Below are positions 1 through 6,503 of a stretch of DNA of 12,642 nucleotides, piece after piece. Position 1 is the stretch's first letter. Each line of letters starts with the position of its first letter. The position numbers and the translations under genes are program-made. Source of the DNA: Bacteroidales bacterium UBA6360. GTDB lineage: Bacteria; Bacteroidota; Bacteroidia; Bacteroidales; UBA932. The DNA lies in contig DJRM01000131.1 of NCBI GenBank assembly GCA_002440085.1, positions 1-12,642 on the forward strand, read 5' to 3'. Below the pieces are notes generated by a model. That model saw nothing but the letters and a program-made list of their open reading frames with translations, searched no databases and was not told the DNA's origin.

Positions 1-158
1 TTGTGATTCCGGAAGGCGCTGTAGTGGTCGCGGGTTCAAGACCGGTGACCCATGGAGCTGGTGCGGCGGCTGGGATTCAGCTCTATTGCCCCGTGATCGT
101 GAAATACCGCGACTCCAAGACCTCCGGTTCCATACAGCTTGAGGAGCTGCTGCGGTAA
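1..158 (+). CDS. dapD: Tetrahydrodipicolinate N-succinyltransferase, C-terminal end (partial)
   Basis: Only the last 51 residues are present; the gene enters from the left edge with its first complete codon at position 3. The fragment begins VIPEGAVVVAGSRP and ends with LYCPVIVKYRDSKT followed by a short segment finishing in ELLR. This is the characteristic C-terminus of the E. coli-type DapD trimeric left-handed beta-helix acyltransferase, which uses succinyl-CoA to acylate tetrahydrodipicolinate in the cytoplasm on the way to meso-diaminopimelate and lysine. The downstream neighbour is dapF, a later enzyme of the same pathway, which supports the call. The gap to dapF is 86 bases with no clear terminator or promoter, so the two are probably cotranscribed. 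Identification rests on a short C-terminal match recalled from the family; another hexapeptide-repeat acyltransferase is less likely. Confidence 0.8.
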   Translation, partial: VIPEGAVVVAGSRPVTHGAGAAAGIQLYCPVIVKYRDSKTSGSIQLEELLR

Positions 159-244
159 GAACTAATGTTTCTACGGGGAGACAGGAGAAATGGTATGGAG
201 GGCTGCGCTTCCTGCGGAGAACTTGAACTGAATTGACAGTGAGA

Positions 245-1189
245 ATGAATGAAATGACATTTTATAAATATAACGGGGCGGGGAACGATTTCCTGGTCGC
301 TGACAACCGTGACGGGAGCATTCATCTGACGGGAAAGTACATATCCGAAATATGTGATCGTCACTACGGCGTTGGTGCCGACGGTGTGATGCTGCTCGGC
401 TCCGGGCGCGACGGCTTCGACTTCACGATGGACTATTACAATTCCGACGGTTCCGGCGGGATGATGTGCGGGAACGGCGGGCGGTGCATCGTTGCCTTTG
501 CCGCATTTCTTGGGCTGAAGCCCTCCGCAGGTGACGGGTGTTGGAGATTTTGGGGACCTGATGGTGAGCATGAAGCGTATATTCTCAGGAATGGGGGAGA
601 TTTGAGGCCGGGGGAAAAGGCTCGGACCGTACGTCTGAAGATGCGGGACATTTCCGTGGCTGAGCATTATGATTCCCTGAAGGCCGACCATGCTGCCTCC
701 GGCTGGTTCATCGACACGGGCACGAGACATTTCGTGCGCCTGCTCGACACACCCGTCGATGAGAAATATGTTGACAGACAGGGACGTAACCTCAGATGGA
801 CTCCGGAATTTGCTCCTCTTGGGGTGAACGTTAACTTCGTTCTGCCCGGCAATCCTCTTAAAGTCAGGACTTTCGAGAAAGGCGTCGAGGCCGAGACATG
901 TGCATGCGGAACCGGAATCACGGCCTCCGCGGTCGCCGCCCGGCTCAGCGGCATTGCGCCCGCTTCCCGAGACTTCACCACCGGCGCGCTTCACTACGAG
1001 GTCGATGCCCTCAACGACCGCCTCTCCGTCGATTTCCTCCCGCACTGTCGTCCTGAAGATGCCCTCGGCGCAGCCGATGCCTCGGTTCAAGGTTCCGCAG
1101 CCTCATCACACACTCCCGACATCCTGCTTTTTACGGATGTATGGCTCACCGGCCCGGCGACTCTCGTTGCAAAAATCGACACATTGTAG
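245..1189 (+). CDS. dapF: Diaminopimelate epimerase
   Basis: Predicted 314-residue cytoplasmic enzyme that interconverts LL- and meso-diaminopimelate by a two-cysteine, cofactor-independent racemisation. The N-terminal signature FYKYNGAGNDF is present. The first catalytic cysteine lies in MMCGNGGRC (about Cys75) and the second in ETCACGTGI (about Cys221), so both active-site bases are intact. The two halves form the usual pseudo-symmetric epimerase fold, and the length is at the upper end for the family. Three in-frame starts are close together: TTG at 233, ATG at 245 and ATG at 254. I chose 245 as an ATG that keeps a short leader before the conserved FYKYNG strand; 254 is equally plausible. 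It follows dapD, so this is a lysine/peptidoglycan precursor operon. Confidence 0.95.
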   Translation: MNEMTFYKYNGAGNDFLVADNRDGSIHLTGKYISEICDRHYGVGADGVMLLGSGRDGFDFTMDYYNSDGSGGMMCGNGGRCIVAFAAFLGLKPSAGDGCWRFWGPDGEHEAYILRNGGDLRPGEKARTVRLKMRDISVAEHYDSLKADHAASGWFIDTGTRHFVRLLDTPVDEKYVDRQGRNLRWTPEFAPLGVNVNFVLPGNPLKVRTFEKGVEAETCACGTGITASAVAARLSGIAPASRDFTTGALHYEVDALNDRLSVDFLPHCRPEDALGAADASVQGSAASSHTPDILLFTDVWLTGPATLVAKIDTL

Positions 1190-1209
1190 AATATTTCCAT
1201 CAAAAACAC

Positions 1210-1217
1210 TATTTTTG
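1210..1217 (+). promoter_or_regulatory. Candidate Bacteroidota -7 box upstream of the DUF975 gene
   Basis: TATTTTTG matches the phylum consensus TAnnTTTG and lies 28 bases before the start codon at 1245, in the only intergenic space between dapF and the next gene. The nearest upstream TTG (1184-1186) is 23 bases away, slightly farther than the usual 19-21, so the -33 element is weak. Confidence 0.45.
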
Positions 1218-1244
1218 CATCCTCAAAGTCTAACTCAAATCATC

Positions 1245-1904
1245 ATGATGACAACTAATCAGGAATTTAAAAATGCGGCCCTCGCCGCATTGAAAGGCAA
1301 CTGGGCACCGGCGGTTCTCGCGACCATTGTCTATTGCGTAATTGTTTGCCTCGTGTCGGGGGCGACGTCAATCTACCAGCTGTTCAACCAGGACGCATTT
1401 GTCCTCGGAACCCTGCCTCCGGCATATCTCGGAGTTAACGGAGGTTCTTGCCTTTTGAGCATTTTCGTTTTCATACCGCTCGCTGTCGGGTTCTCCTACG
1501 CATTCAACGCTCTGTATGTCTATTCAAACGCCGATGTGCTCTCAAACAGTTTCGGCTACGGATTCAAGATTTATTGGAGGGCAATCGGCGGAATGGTATT
1601 GGTTCAGATTTTCACCTTCCTCTGGACTCTCCTTCTCATCGTTCCGGGCATCATCAAGGCATATTCATACTCGATGACTCCATATATTCTCATCGACAAT
1701 CCGGAACTCTCCGTGCGTGAGGCCATCAGAAAGAGCCAGCAGATGATGGTCGGACAGAAATTCAACCTGTTCTGGCTGCAGCTCAGCTTCATAGGCTGGT
1801 TCTTCCTCGCCTGCCTCACCGGCGGAATCGGTTTTCTCTGGCTCGTGCCGTACTATCAGACATCGCAGGCCGTGTTCTACCAGAACCTCAGGAGCAGTCT
1901 TTAA
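1245..1904 (+). CDS. DUF975-type integral membrane protein
   Basis: Predicted 219-residue polytopic membrane protein. It starts MMTTNQEFKNAALAALKGNW, an amphipathic segment typical of the DUF975 family. Hydrophobic segments follow, roughly at residues 25-45, 65-90, 110-140 and 175-205. The conserved-looking core around residues 130-165 includes LLIVPGIIKAYSYSM, a ...REAIRKSQQMM... cytoplasmic helix and a late glycine-rich helix, as in many DUF975 and related glycerophosphoryl-diester-like membrane proteins. No enzymatic motif is visible and the role is unknown. The frame stays open far upstream over dapF, but the hydrophobic family-like sequence begins at the double ATG at 1245-1250, just after a -7-like box. 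It converges on rimM, leaving only 34 bases between their stops. Confidence 0.75.
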   Translation: MMTTNQEFKNAALAALKGNWAPAVLATIVYCVIVCLVSGATSIYQLFNQDAFVLGTLPPAYLGVNGGSCLLSIFVFIPLAVGFSYAFNALYVYSNADVLSNSFGYGFKIYWRAIGGMVLVQIFTFLWTLLLIVPGIIKAYSYSMTPYILIDNPELSVREAIRKSQQMMVGQKFNLFWLQLSFIGWFFLACLTGGIGFLWLVPYYQTSQAVFYQNLRSSL

Positions 1905-1938
1905 CAGGTTCTTTCTAATGTCTGCGGAAACGACACGC

Positions 1939-2466
1939 TTACAACAGACCGTCGGGGAGCGACATCACGAGTGCGCGTTTCTCCGGGTCGGCTGAAACGA
2001 TGAAATCTTCATGGAGCGGGACAATCACCGCTCCTTTTTTTGTGCCTACCTCAATGCAAGGATTCCCCGGAATGTCAAGATAATCAGTTACTTTCCCGAG
2101 AACGGCCGGGGTCTTGCTCCGTCTGTCAGCTCCGGAATTCAGTCCCGACGGCACGGTCATGACCGTCCATCCGACAAGATCTATGTCTTCTTCGCATTCG
2201 CCATCGTCCTCTATGTATACCTCTTTTCCGACGAGTTCTTCCGCATCTTCATAACTGCGGATGTCGTTCAGATGCACGACGGCCTTGCTTGTTCCCTTGC
2301 GGGCGAATGATTCAATGAAAAACGGAACCGGAAGTCCGTCGAAATGGACGAACACCGGTTCCGAAATCTCCAAATCTTCGGGAGTGATTGACAGAAAACT
2401 GAAAATGACAGCCCCGTCAGTCCCGTCAGATTTGCTTACCTTGGCTATTTTAAGCAGGTTTTCCAA
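1939..2466 (-). CDS. rimM: 16S rRNA processing / 30S maturation protein RimM
   Basis: Predicted 175-residue cytoplasmic assembly factor that binds uS19 and helps mature the head of the 30S subunit. The N-terminal half starts MENLLKIAKVSKSDGTDGAV, matching the RimM opening motif (KIGK-V-hG--G). A central acidic stretch (EVYIEDDGECEED) leads into a PRC-barrel-like C-terminal half containing LGKVTDYLDIPGNPCIEV and PLHEDFI. The start is TTG at 2466, which gives the family-like N-terminus directly; no nearby in-frame ATG serves better. It lies 17 bases after rpsP on the same strand, the usual rpsP-rimM arrangement, and shares the promoter at 3101-3131. The G--G of the opening motif is slightly degenerate (SDGTDG), common in this phylum. 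Confidence 0.93.
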   Translation of the reverse strand: MENLLKIAKVSKSDGTDGAVIFSFLSITPEDLEISEPVFVHFDGLPVPFFIESFARKGTSKAVVHLNDIRSYEDAEELVGKEVYIEDDGECEEDIDLVGWTVMTVPSGLNSGADRRSKTPAVLGKVTDYLDIPGNPCIEVGTKKGAVIVPLHEDFIVSADPEKRALVMSLPDGLL

Positions 2467-2483
2467 AGGAAATCTTGGTTAAA

Positions 2484-3038
2484 TTAAGCCTCGGCAGGAG
2501 CCTCAGTTGCCTCAGCCTCAGCAGCGGCAGCCGCTTCCGCAGCCTTTGCCTCTTCAGCGGCCTTTGCAGCCTCGGCTGCTTCCTGTGCCTTCTTTGCAAG
2601 AGCAGCGGCACGCTCCTGATTTACCTTTGCCTCAGCCTCTGCGGCAGCCTTTGCCTTTGCGTCGGCAGCCTTTGCGAGACCGTCCTTCTTCGCGTTTACC
2701 TTGGCGTCCTTGTCGGCCTGCCAAGCTGCGAACTTGGCGTCTGCCTGCTCCTGGGTGAGTGCGCCCTTGGCAACACCGCCGTCAAGATGCTTGCGGAGAA
2801 GCACTCCCTCGTAAGAGAGGATTCTGCGGGTAACGAGCGTGAGTTCCGCTCCGACCTTGACCCAGTTGAGAGCCTTGTCGAAATCGAGGACGATTGTCGC
2901 AGGGTTCGTGTTAGGGTTGTAAGAGCCGATCTGCTCGATGTAACGACCGTCGCGAGGTGCGCGGGTGTCGGCCACAACAATGTGGAAGAATGCGAAATTC
3001 TTCTTACCGTGGCGCTGAAGACGAATTTTAACAGCCAT
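2484..3038 (-). CDS. rpsP: 30S ribosomal protein bS16 with long Ala/Lys/Glu-rich C-terminal extension
   Basis: Predicted 184 residues. The first 80 or so residues are the globular bS16 domain: MAVKIRLQRHGKKNFAFFHI, then VVADTRAPRDGRYIEQIGSYNPN, then WVKVGAELT leading to a helix around residues 68-85. bS16 binds 16S rRNA in the 30S body. After about residue 90 the protein becomes low-complexity, nearly all Ala, Lys, Glu and Asp, probably a long charged helix or disordered tail, roughly doubling the usual 80-90 residues of most bacteria. Extended bS16 is known in Bacteroidota. It is the first gene of the rpsP-rimM operon, with a strong phylum-type promoter about 63 bases upstream. The ATG is unambiguous because MAVKIRL is the conserved start. 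Confidence 0.96.
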   Translation of the reverse strand: MAVKIRLQRHGKKNFAFFHIVVADTRAPRDGRYIEQIGSYNPNTNPATIVLDFDKALNWVKVGAELTLVTRRILSYEGVLLRKHLDGGVAKGALTQEQADAKFAAWQADKDAKVNAKKDGLAKAADAKAKAAAEAEAKVNQERAAALAKKAQEAAEAAKAAEEAKAAEAAAAAEAEATEAPAEA

Positions 3039-3100
3039 TGTGAATCTGTTTTAAATAATTAATTAAATACCTTATGCTTTCCTACCCGAGGAAAAGCCTG

Positions 3101-3131
3101 CAAAGGTAATGATTATCGCCGAATTATGCAA
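3101..3131 (-). promoter_or_regulatory. Promoter of rpsP-rimM
   Basis: On the minus strand a -33 TTG (3131-3129) is followed after exactly 20 bases by the -7 box TACCTTTG (3108-3101). Both elements and the spacing match the Bacteroidota housekeeping-sigma consensus. The implied transcript would have a leader of about 60 bases, AT-rich just before the rpsP ATG at 3038. Confidence 0.75.
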
Positions 3132-3148
3132 CAGTCTAAATTTTTCCC

Positions 3149-3156
3149 TATTTTTG
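3149..3156 (+). promoter_or_regulatory. Candidate -7 box for the DUF2147 gene
   Basis: TATTTTTG matches TAnnTTTG and points toward the gene starting at 3243, implying a leader of about 80 bases. No good TTG is present 19-21 bases upstream. The site lies back-to-back with the rpsP promoter, so the intergenic region is divergent. Confidence 0.4.
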
Positions 3157-3242
3157 CACAGGATTTGTGAACGGTCAAGGATTCGGAGCCACAGTCAACG
3201 GATTCTGGACAGCCAATATAGGAGAATTTTATAACATTTTTT

Positions 3243-3716
3243 ATGAAAAGGATAATAACTCTTGCCCTCGGCATCGTCATGGGACTTTCCGCAGGCACAT
3301 TCACGCTCTCCGCACAGGAGTCGCGCAACAACACCGCCGACGGCATCATCGGCAACTATTTCATCGACTACAACGGCGAGCAGTCAAAGGTACGCTGCTA
3401 CAAGGAAGCCGACGGCACCTACTCTTTCCTTAACTACTGGAGCAAGAACATGTACGACGAGAACGGAAACATCTATCTTGACACCAAGAATCCGGACAAG
3501 GCGCTTCGCAACAAGCCCTGCAACGAGATGATAATCATGTGGAATCTCAAGTATAACCCGGAGAAGAAGAACTGGAAGGGCAAGATTTACGACCCGACGA
3601 GCGGCATCCGTGTCGACGCCACCGTCCAGTTCACCAAAGACGGCATGATTGCCGTGCGCGGTTCCGTGATGGGCATCGGCAAGACCGTCAAATGGAAGCC
3701 GATTGCAGCGGAATAA
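3243..3716 (+). CDS. Secreted DUF2147-domain protein
   Basis: Predicted 157 residues with a classical Sec signal peptide: MKR, a hydrophobic core at about residues 4-20, and an LSA cleavage site after residue 24, giving mature QESRNN. The mature part (about residues 32-153) fits the DUF2147 pattern: an opening IIGNY, a KVRCYK strand, a central LDTKNPD and NKP segment, the IYDPTSG turn, and a C-terminal GSVMGIGKTVKWKP. The family is a small, mostly beta-strand, lipocalin-like periplasmic or outer-membrane-associated domain of unknown function, common in Bacteroidota. No lipobox is present, so it is predicted soluble or periplasmic. yidD follows after 23 bases on the same strand and may be cotranscribed. 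Confidence 0.8.
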   Translation: MKRIITLALGIVMGLSAGTFTLSAQESRNNTADGIIGNYFIDYNGEQSKVRCYKEADGTYSFLNYWSKNMYDENGNIYLDTKNPDKALRNKPCNEMIIMWNLKYNPEKKNWKGKIYDPTSGIRVDATVQFTKDGMIAVRGSVMGIGKTVKWKPIAAE

Positions 3717-3739
3717 GGCATACTATAGAGCGGCCTGCC

Positions 3740-4003
3740 ATGGGACAGAGTCTTTGCGCTTTGGAAAACTTCAGGGCTGTGGCAAGGAAGGTTGCCATCG
3801 CTCCGTTTATCTGGCTAATAAAGTTCTATCGTGCCTGCATCTCGCCTCTGAAGCCGCCGACATGCCGCTTCACTCCGACATGCTCGGAGTATGCTTTACA
3901 GGCGTTCCGCAGGCATGGGCCGTTCAAGGGGCTTGCTCTCACGGTGTGGCGGATTCTTCGCTGCAACCCTTGGGGTGGGAGCGGATATGACCCTGTTCCG
4001 TAG
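3740..4003 (+). CDS. yidD: Membrane protein insertion efficiency factor YidD
   Basis: Predicted 87 residues. The C-terminal two-thirds carry the YidD hallmark: FYRACISPLKPPTCRFTPTC, then SEYALQAFRRHGPFKG, then RILRCNPWGGSGYDPVP, with the conserved cysteines and the NPWGGSGYDPVP ending. The family is a small peripheral inner-membrane protein with an amphipathic helix that assists YidC-dependent membrane protein insertion. I chose ATG 3740 because it gives a near-standard length and starts just after the previous stop; an in-frame ATG at 3692 would overlap the DUF2147 gene and add 16 unrelated residues. In many bacteria yidD directly follows rnpA on the same strand; here rnpA lies next door but on the opposite strand, so the pair converge. 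Confidence 0.93.
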   Translation: MGQSLCALENFRAVARKVAIAPFIWLIKFYRACISPLKPPTCRFTPTCSEYALQAFRRHGPFKGLALTVWRILRCNPWGGSGYDPVP

Positions 4004-4075
4004 GTCTGTGGACGTGCGTGGCGGGTAAAACAACAAAAACAACAGCTAAAACAACGGAATTTACAACCGAGAAAT

Positions 4076-4171
4076 GATTGGATTGGGCGACATTTGCCGT
4101 CAGAAAAACTATTTGAGTTTTGTGACGTTCTCCTATATGTGCAAATCCAATCTCTAAAACGCGTCACAAAA
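4076..4171. other. Two interleaved inverted repeats between yidD and rnpA
   Basis: The 186-base convergent gap holds two perfect inverted repeats in interleaved order. GATTGGATT (4076-4084) pairs with AATCCAATC (4144-4152), and TTTTGTGACG (4118-4127) pairs with CGTCACAAAA (4162-4171). The A-B-A'-B' order would form a pseudoknot if both paired in one transcript, or two alternative folds. The second repeat ends inside the terminator at 4168-4211. No open frame or promoter is apparent here, so it may be the structured 3' untranslated region of yidD. Function unknown. Confidence 0.4.
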
Positions 4172-4211
4172 AATATCGGCGGCAAGTAATCATTTGCCGC
4201 CGATATTTTTT
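4168..4211. terminator. Bidirectional intrinsic terminator overlapping the end of rnpA
   Basis: A perfect 18-bp inverted repeat with an 8-base loop (4186-4193). A GC-rich core (TATCGGCGGCAA against its complement) is flanked by six A on the left and six T on the right, so it works as a stem plus U-tract in both directions. It serves yidD from the left and rnpA from the right. The right arm is translated: it encodes the final residues of RnpA. Confidence 0.88.
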
Positions 4212-4561
4212 GATGATATTCGCTGAAGAATGGTGCCGACTTGGGTGAAGATGTCGCCGTAGGGGAGGGGTTCCCTGCTGTTGTAGATAAAGAGAATGTC
4301 GCAGTGGGTGTCCTTAAGAAGACCTTTCTGATGACGGTAGGCCTCGCGGATGCGCCGCTTCATGAGGTTGCGCTTCACCGCTCTCCTGAACATTTTCTTC
4401 GGGACGGAGACCATTATCCTGGAAAAGTCCCTGCCGTTGTCAGTGCTGCAGAAGCGGAATGAACCCTCTATGCCGTAATGTCCCCGGGCAAGAAGACGCG
4501 ACACGCTCTTCTCGCCACAAATCCTTTCCTCCTTGGAGAAAGTGAGGGGAGCGGCATCCAT
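4190..4561 (-). CDS. rnpA: Ribonuclease P protein component
   Basis: Predicted 123 residues, normal for the family. RnpA assists the catalytic RNase P RNA in removing 5' leaders from precursor tRNAs. The N-terminal LTFSKEERICGEKSVSRLL is the family opening; VSVPKKMFRRAVKRNLMKRR with IREAYR (about residues 51-76) is the Arg/Lys-rich RNR helix that contacts RNA; and CDILFIYNSRE is the following strand. The C-terminus (KNIGGK) is encoded by one arm of the terminator hairpin. hemD ends 22 bases upstream on the same strand, so rnpA is the last gene of a yciH/DUF4271/hemD/rnpA cluster. ATG at 4561 is the only good start. Confidence 0.95.
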   Translation of the reverse strand: MDAAPLTFSKEERICGEKSVSRLLARGHYGIEGSFRFCSTDNGRDFSRIMVSVPKKMFRRAVKRNLMKRRIREAYRHQKGLLKDTHCDILFIYNSREPLPYGDIFTQVGTILQRISSKNIGGK

Positions 4562-4583
4562 GTGTCCGGAAATTTGAAGGATG

Positions 4584-5330
4584 TTACTGCTTTTCGTTTA
4601 TAAGGTAATTTTCAAGCGCCTTTGAAACCGAAGGAATCTCAGGTGTCGGAGCCGAAATCTCAATATTCAGTCCCGCTTCCTCCATTGCCTTGACGACTGA
4701 ACGCCCGTAGGTGATGAACTTGATCTTTTCCTGCCTGAACTCGGGGAAATTGGCGTAGAGAGACTTCACGTCGGCGGCATTGAAGACCACAATCACATCA
4801 TACTTGTGGAGGTCGACCGCAGTGAGATCCTGAGGCACGGACTTGACGAAAACGCCGGTTGTGAAGTCAAGCTTGGTCGTCTCGAACAGCTTCGTGATGG
4901 CGTCCTTCCCTGTGGCATCGCTGGTGGTTATGAGGAACTTCTCGCCCTTGTGCTTGGGACCGATGAGACTCATGACGGACTCCGGCTTCCCGTCTCCGAA
5001 GAAAATCTTCCTCTTGCGGTATACGATGTGTTTCTGGAGATAGTTGGCAACGATTTCCGTCGTGCAGAAATACTTCATGGTCTCCGGAATCTTGACGCGG
5101 AGTTCGTCGCAGAGCTGGAAGAACGCGTCGATGGTTGTCCTTGCCGAGAACACTATGGCCGTGTAGTCAGTGATGTTGATTTTCTGTGTCCTGAACTCGC
5201 GTGAGGTCAGAGGTTCCATCTGGAAAAAAGGGAGAAAATCGAACTTGACTCCGAATTTTTCAGCAAGTGCATCGTAAGGAGAGGCCGTCTGCGGCTGCTT
5301 CTGCGAGATGAGAATATTCTTTGCGCTCAT
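4584..5330 (-). CDS. hemD: Uroporphyrinogen-III synthase family protein (HemD-like)
   Basis: Predicted 248-residue cytoplasmic protein. It starts MSAKNILISQKQP, the Bacteroidota form of HemD's ILITQP. The first half contains YTAIVFSARTTIDAFFQLCDE, equivalent to the family's 'D-hiFTS-ngV--ff' segment. The second half contains FLITTSDATGKDAI and YDVIVVFNAADVKSLYANFPE, leading to FITYGRSVVKAMEEAGL, equivalent to the family's 'iG--Ta-a--e-Gl' signature. HemD closes and inverts ring D of hydroxymethylbilane in tetrapyrrole synthesis. The family diverges strongly in sequence, and catalytic residues are not well conserved, so activity is assumed from family membership. The position between DUF4271 and rnpA is a recurrent arrangement in the phylum. 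A 48-base gap separates it from DUF4271. Confidence 0.85.
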   Translation of the reverse strand: MSAKNILISQKQPQTASPYDALAEKFGVKFDFLPFFQMEPLTSREFRTQKINITDYTAIVFSARTTIDAFFQLCDELRVKIPETMKYFCTTEIVANYLQKHIVYRKRKIFFGDGKPESVMSLIGPKHKGEKFLITTSDATGKDAITKLFETTKLDFTTGVFVKSVPQDLTAVDLHKYDVIVVFNAADVKSLYANFPEFRQEKIKFITYGRSVVKAMEEAGLNIEISAPTPEIPSVSKALENYLINEKQ

Positions 5331-5378
5331 GTCTTTTAAAGTTCGTCAATAAGTCGGCGGAAAAACGCCGAAAACTGT

Positions 5379-6014
5379 CTAAAAAACCACTGCCGAGGTC
5401 ACAAGCAATGCGGTCGGCAGAATTTCAAGGGCGCAAAGGTACAAAATTGCTGTCAAATAATTGCTATCGTAGGCAAAAATTTGAAATCTTCGTATCAAAA
5501 ACAGAAGATATAACGCCCCTGTCAGACAAAGCGTTATGATGCGGCTCGTGTTGTCGGGAAGTTTGCAGAATCCCAGTGTCACGGTGGAGAGAAACAGCAC
5601 GGACGCGAGCAGGATCCAGAAATTCTGGGGGCATCCGATCGCCGCCTCGCGTACTTTGGAACTGAACCTGCGGAAAGGCAGCAGGTGCGACAAGGCGGCG
5701 CGGAGCAGTCCGTATCCGGCAATTGCCCCGGCCACGGCCGCCAGACTGAGCGGGGCATTAAGCCCGGCCATCCAGTCGGGGGAATACAAGCCGCTCTTCC
5801 AGACGAGCGTGACTGTCGCCGGGAGGCTGAGCCAGAAGACGAGGTCACGGCTGCGCTGAACCTTCCTGCTGTCTTCGATTCGTATGCAGGTCGCGGTTCT
5901 GAATAGCCCCGCCCATAGTTTCGGAAACAAATTAACGAATTGCGGCAGCACCGGCAGGAACATCAGCAGAGCCACGCCGGTTGCAATTGTCAATGTGAGT
6001 TGATCTGTGTCCAT
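5379..6014 (-). CDS. DUF4271-type integral membrane protein
   Basis: Predicted 211-residue membrane protein with about five to six hydrophobic segments, near residues 8-28, 63-75, 85-108, 132-150, 158-172 and 190-210. The C-terminal region FQIFAYDSNYLTAILYLCAL followed by EILPTALLV is the DUF4271 signature; family members end with a LYLC-LEI-P motif. Function is unknown. It is characteristically found just upstream of hemD in Bacteroidota, as here, which suggests a link to membrane or tetrapyrrole-related housekeeping but proves nothing. The end of the gene contains a TACCTTTG sequence that could act as an internal promoter for hemD. It starts 72 bases after yciH on the same strand. Confidence 0.8.
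   Translation of the reverse strand: MDTDQLTLTIATGVALLMFLPVLPQFVNLFPKLWAGLFRTATCIRIEDSRKVQRSRDLVFWLSLPATVTLVWKSGLYSPDWMAGLNAPLSLAAVAGAIAGYGLLRAALSHLLPFRRFSSKVREAAIGCPQNFWILLASVLFLSTVTLGFCKLPDNTSRIITLCLTGALYLLFLIRRFQIFAYDSNYLTAILYLCALEILPTALLVTSAVVF
5434..5441 (-). promoter_or_regulatory. Possible internal -7 box for hemD-rnpA inside the DUF4271 gene
   Basis: The minus-strand sequence TACCTTTG is a perfect TAnnTTTG and is about 104 bases upstream of hemD. It coincides with the codons for Y-L-C in the conserved LYLCAL motif, and no TTG is present at 19-21 bases upstream. Coding constraint may explain it; low confidence. Confidence 0.2.
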
Positions 6015-6086
6015 ATCTGTAAGTCCCTCTCAGTCCTCCAGCCGTCATTTTTTTTGCCGTTTTGCCAAAAGAACCTTGCCCGTAAA

Positions 6087-6434
6087 TCAGTTCCCTCTTT
6101 TCGCGTTGTACCCGGCAGCCTTCAGCAGCTCCGTCACCCTGTCGCGGAAGTCGCCCTGGATGACAATCTCGCCGTCCTTGGCGCTGCCACCGACCCCGCA
6201 TTTGACCTTGAGCATCTTTCCCAGCTCCCTCAGGTCGTCCTCGCATCCCGTGAATCCGCTCACGAGCGTCACCTGTTTCCCGGCACGCCCCTTCCGGTCA
6301 ATCTTCACCACGAGCCTTTGCCTAGACGGCTCAAGCGTCTCTGCCTCAGGTTCTTCGTCTGTCTGATACTGAAAGTCCGGGTTGGTCGAAAACACCACTC
6401 CGAGCCTGCTTTTCCAATCGTTGTCCGCTGCCAT
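6087..6434 (-). CDS. yciH: SUI1/YciH-family translation initiation factor-like protein
   Basis: Predicted 115 residues. The N-terminal 38 residues are acidic and variable. The SUI1 (eIF1-like) domain spans about residues 39-113: VVKIDRKGRAGKQVTLVSGF, then a helix DDLRELGKMLKVKCGVGGSA, then KDGEIVIQGDFRDRVTELLK and an AAGYNAKRGN end. These are the family's KGR-GK-VT-v-G, K-K-G-GG--K and I-iQGD motifs. Bacterial YciH resembles eukaryotic eIF1 and has been implicated in start-site fidelity; its exact physiological role is not settled. It is the first gene of the minus-strand cluster and diverges from the DUF2723 gene across overlapping promoters. Confidence 0.92.
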   Translation of the reverse strand: MAADNDWKSRLGVVFSTNPDFQYQTDEEPEAETLEPSRQRLVVKIDRKGRAGKQVTLVSGFTGCEDDLRELGKMLKVKCGVGGSAKDGEIVIQGDFRDRVTELLKAAGYNAKRGN

Positions 6435-6470
6435 AATCTTTTCTCCGGGCGTTCAAGTCCCTTGTTTATT

Positions 6471-6503
6471 TTTGCAAATATAGCCAATCTATTTGTATAT
6501 TTG
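6471..6503 (+). promoter_or_regulatory. Promoter of the DUF2723 gene
   Basis: A -33 TTTG (6471-6474) is followed after 21 bases by the -7 box TATATTTG (6496-6503), matching the phylum consensus. The inferred start site near 6507 gives a leader of about 70 bases before ATG 6577. Confidence 0.75.
6475..6482 (-). promoter_or_regulatory. Divergent -7 box for yciH
   Basis: On the minus strand the same octamer TATATTTG is read (6482-6475), pointing to yciH and implying a leader of about 37 bases. Its -33 position reads CTG rather than TTG (21-base spacing), so it is weaker. It abuts the -33 element of the plus-strand promoter. Confidence 0.5.

Noticed and set aside
2475..3062. Plus-strand frame rich in Leu, Ser and Cys opposite rpsP
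   Set aside because: It is the mirror of the Ala/Lys/Glu-rich bS16 tail; the low-complexity pattern is a translation artefact.
5354..5371. Small GC hairpin TCGGCG-gaaaaa-CGCCGA between DUF4271 and hemD
   Set aside because: Only six base pairs and no T-tract on the minus-strand side, so not supported as a terminator; perhaps chance.
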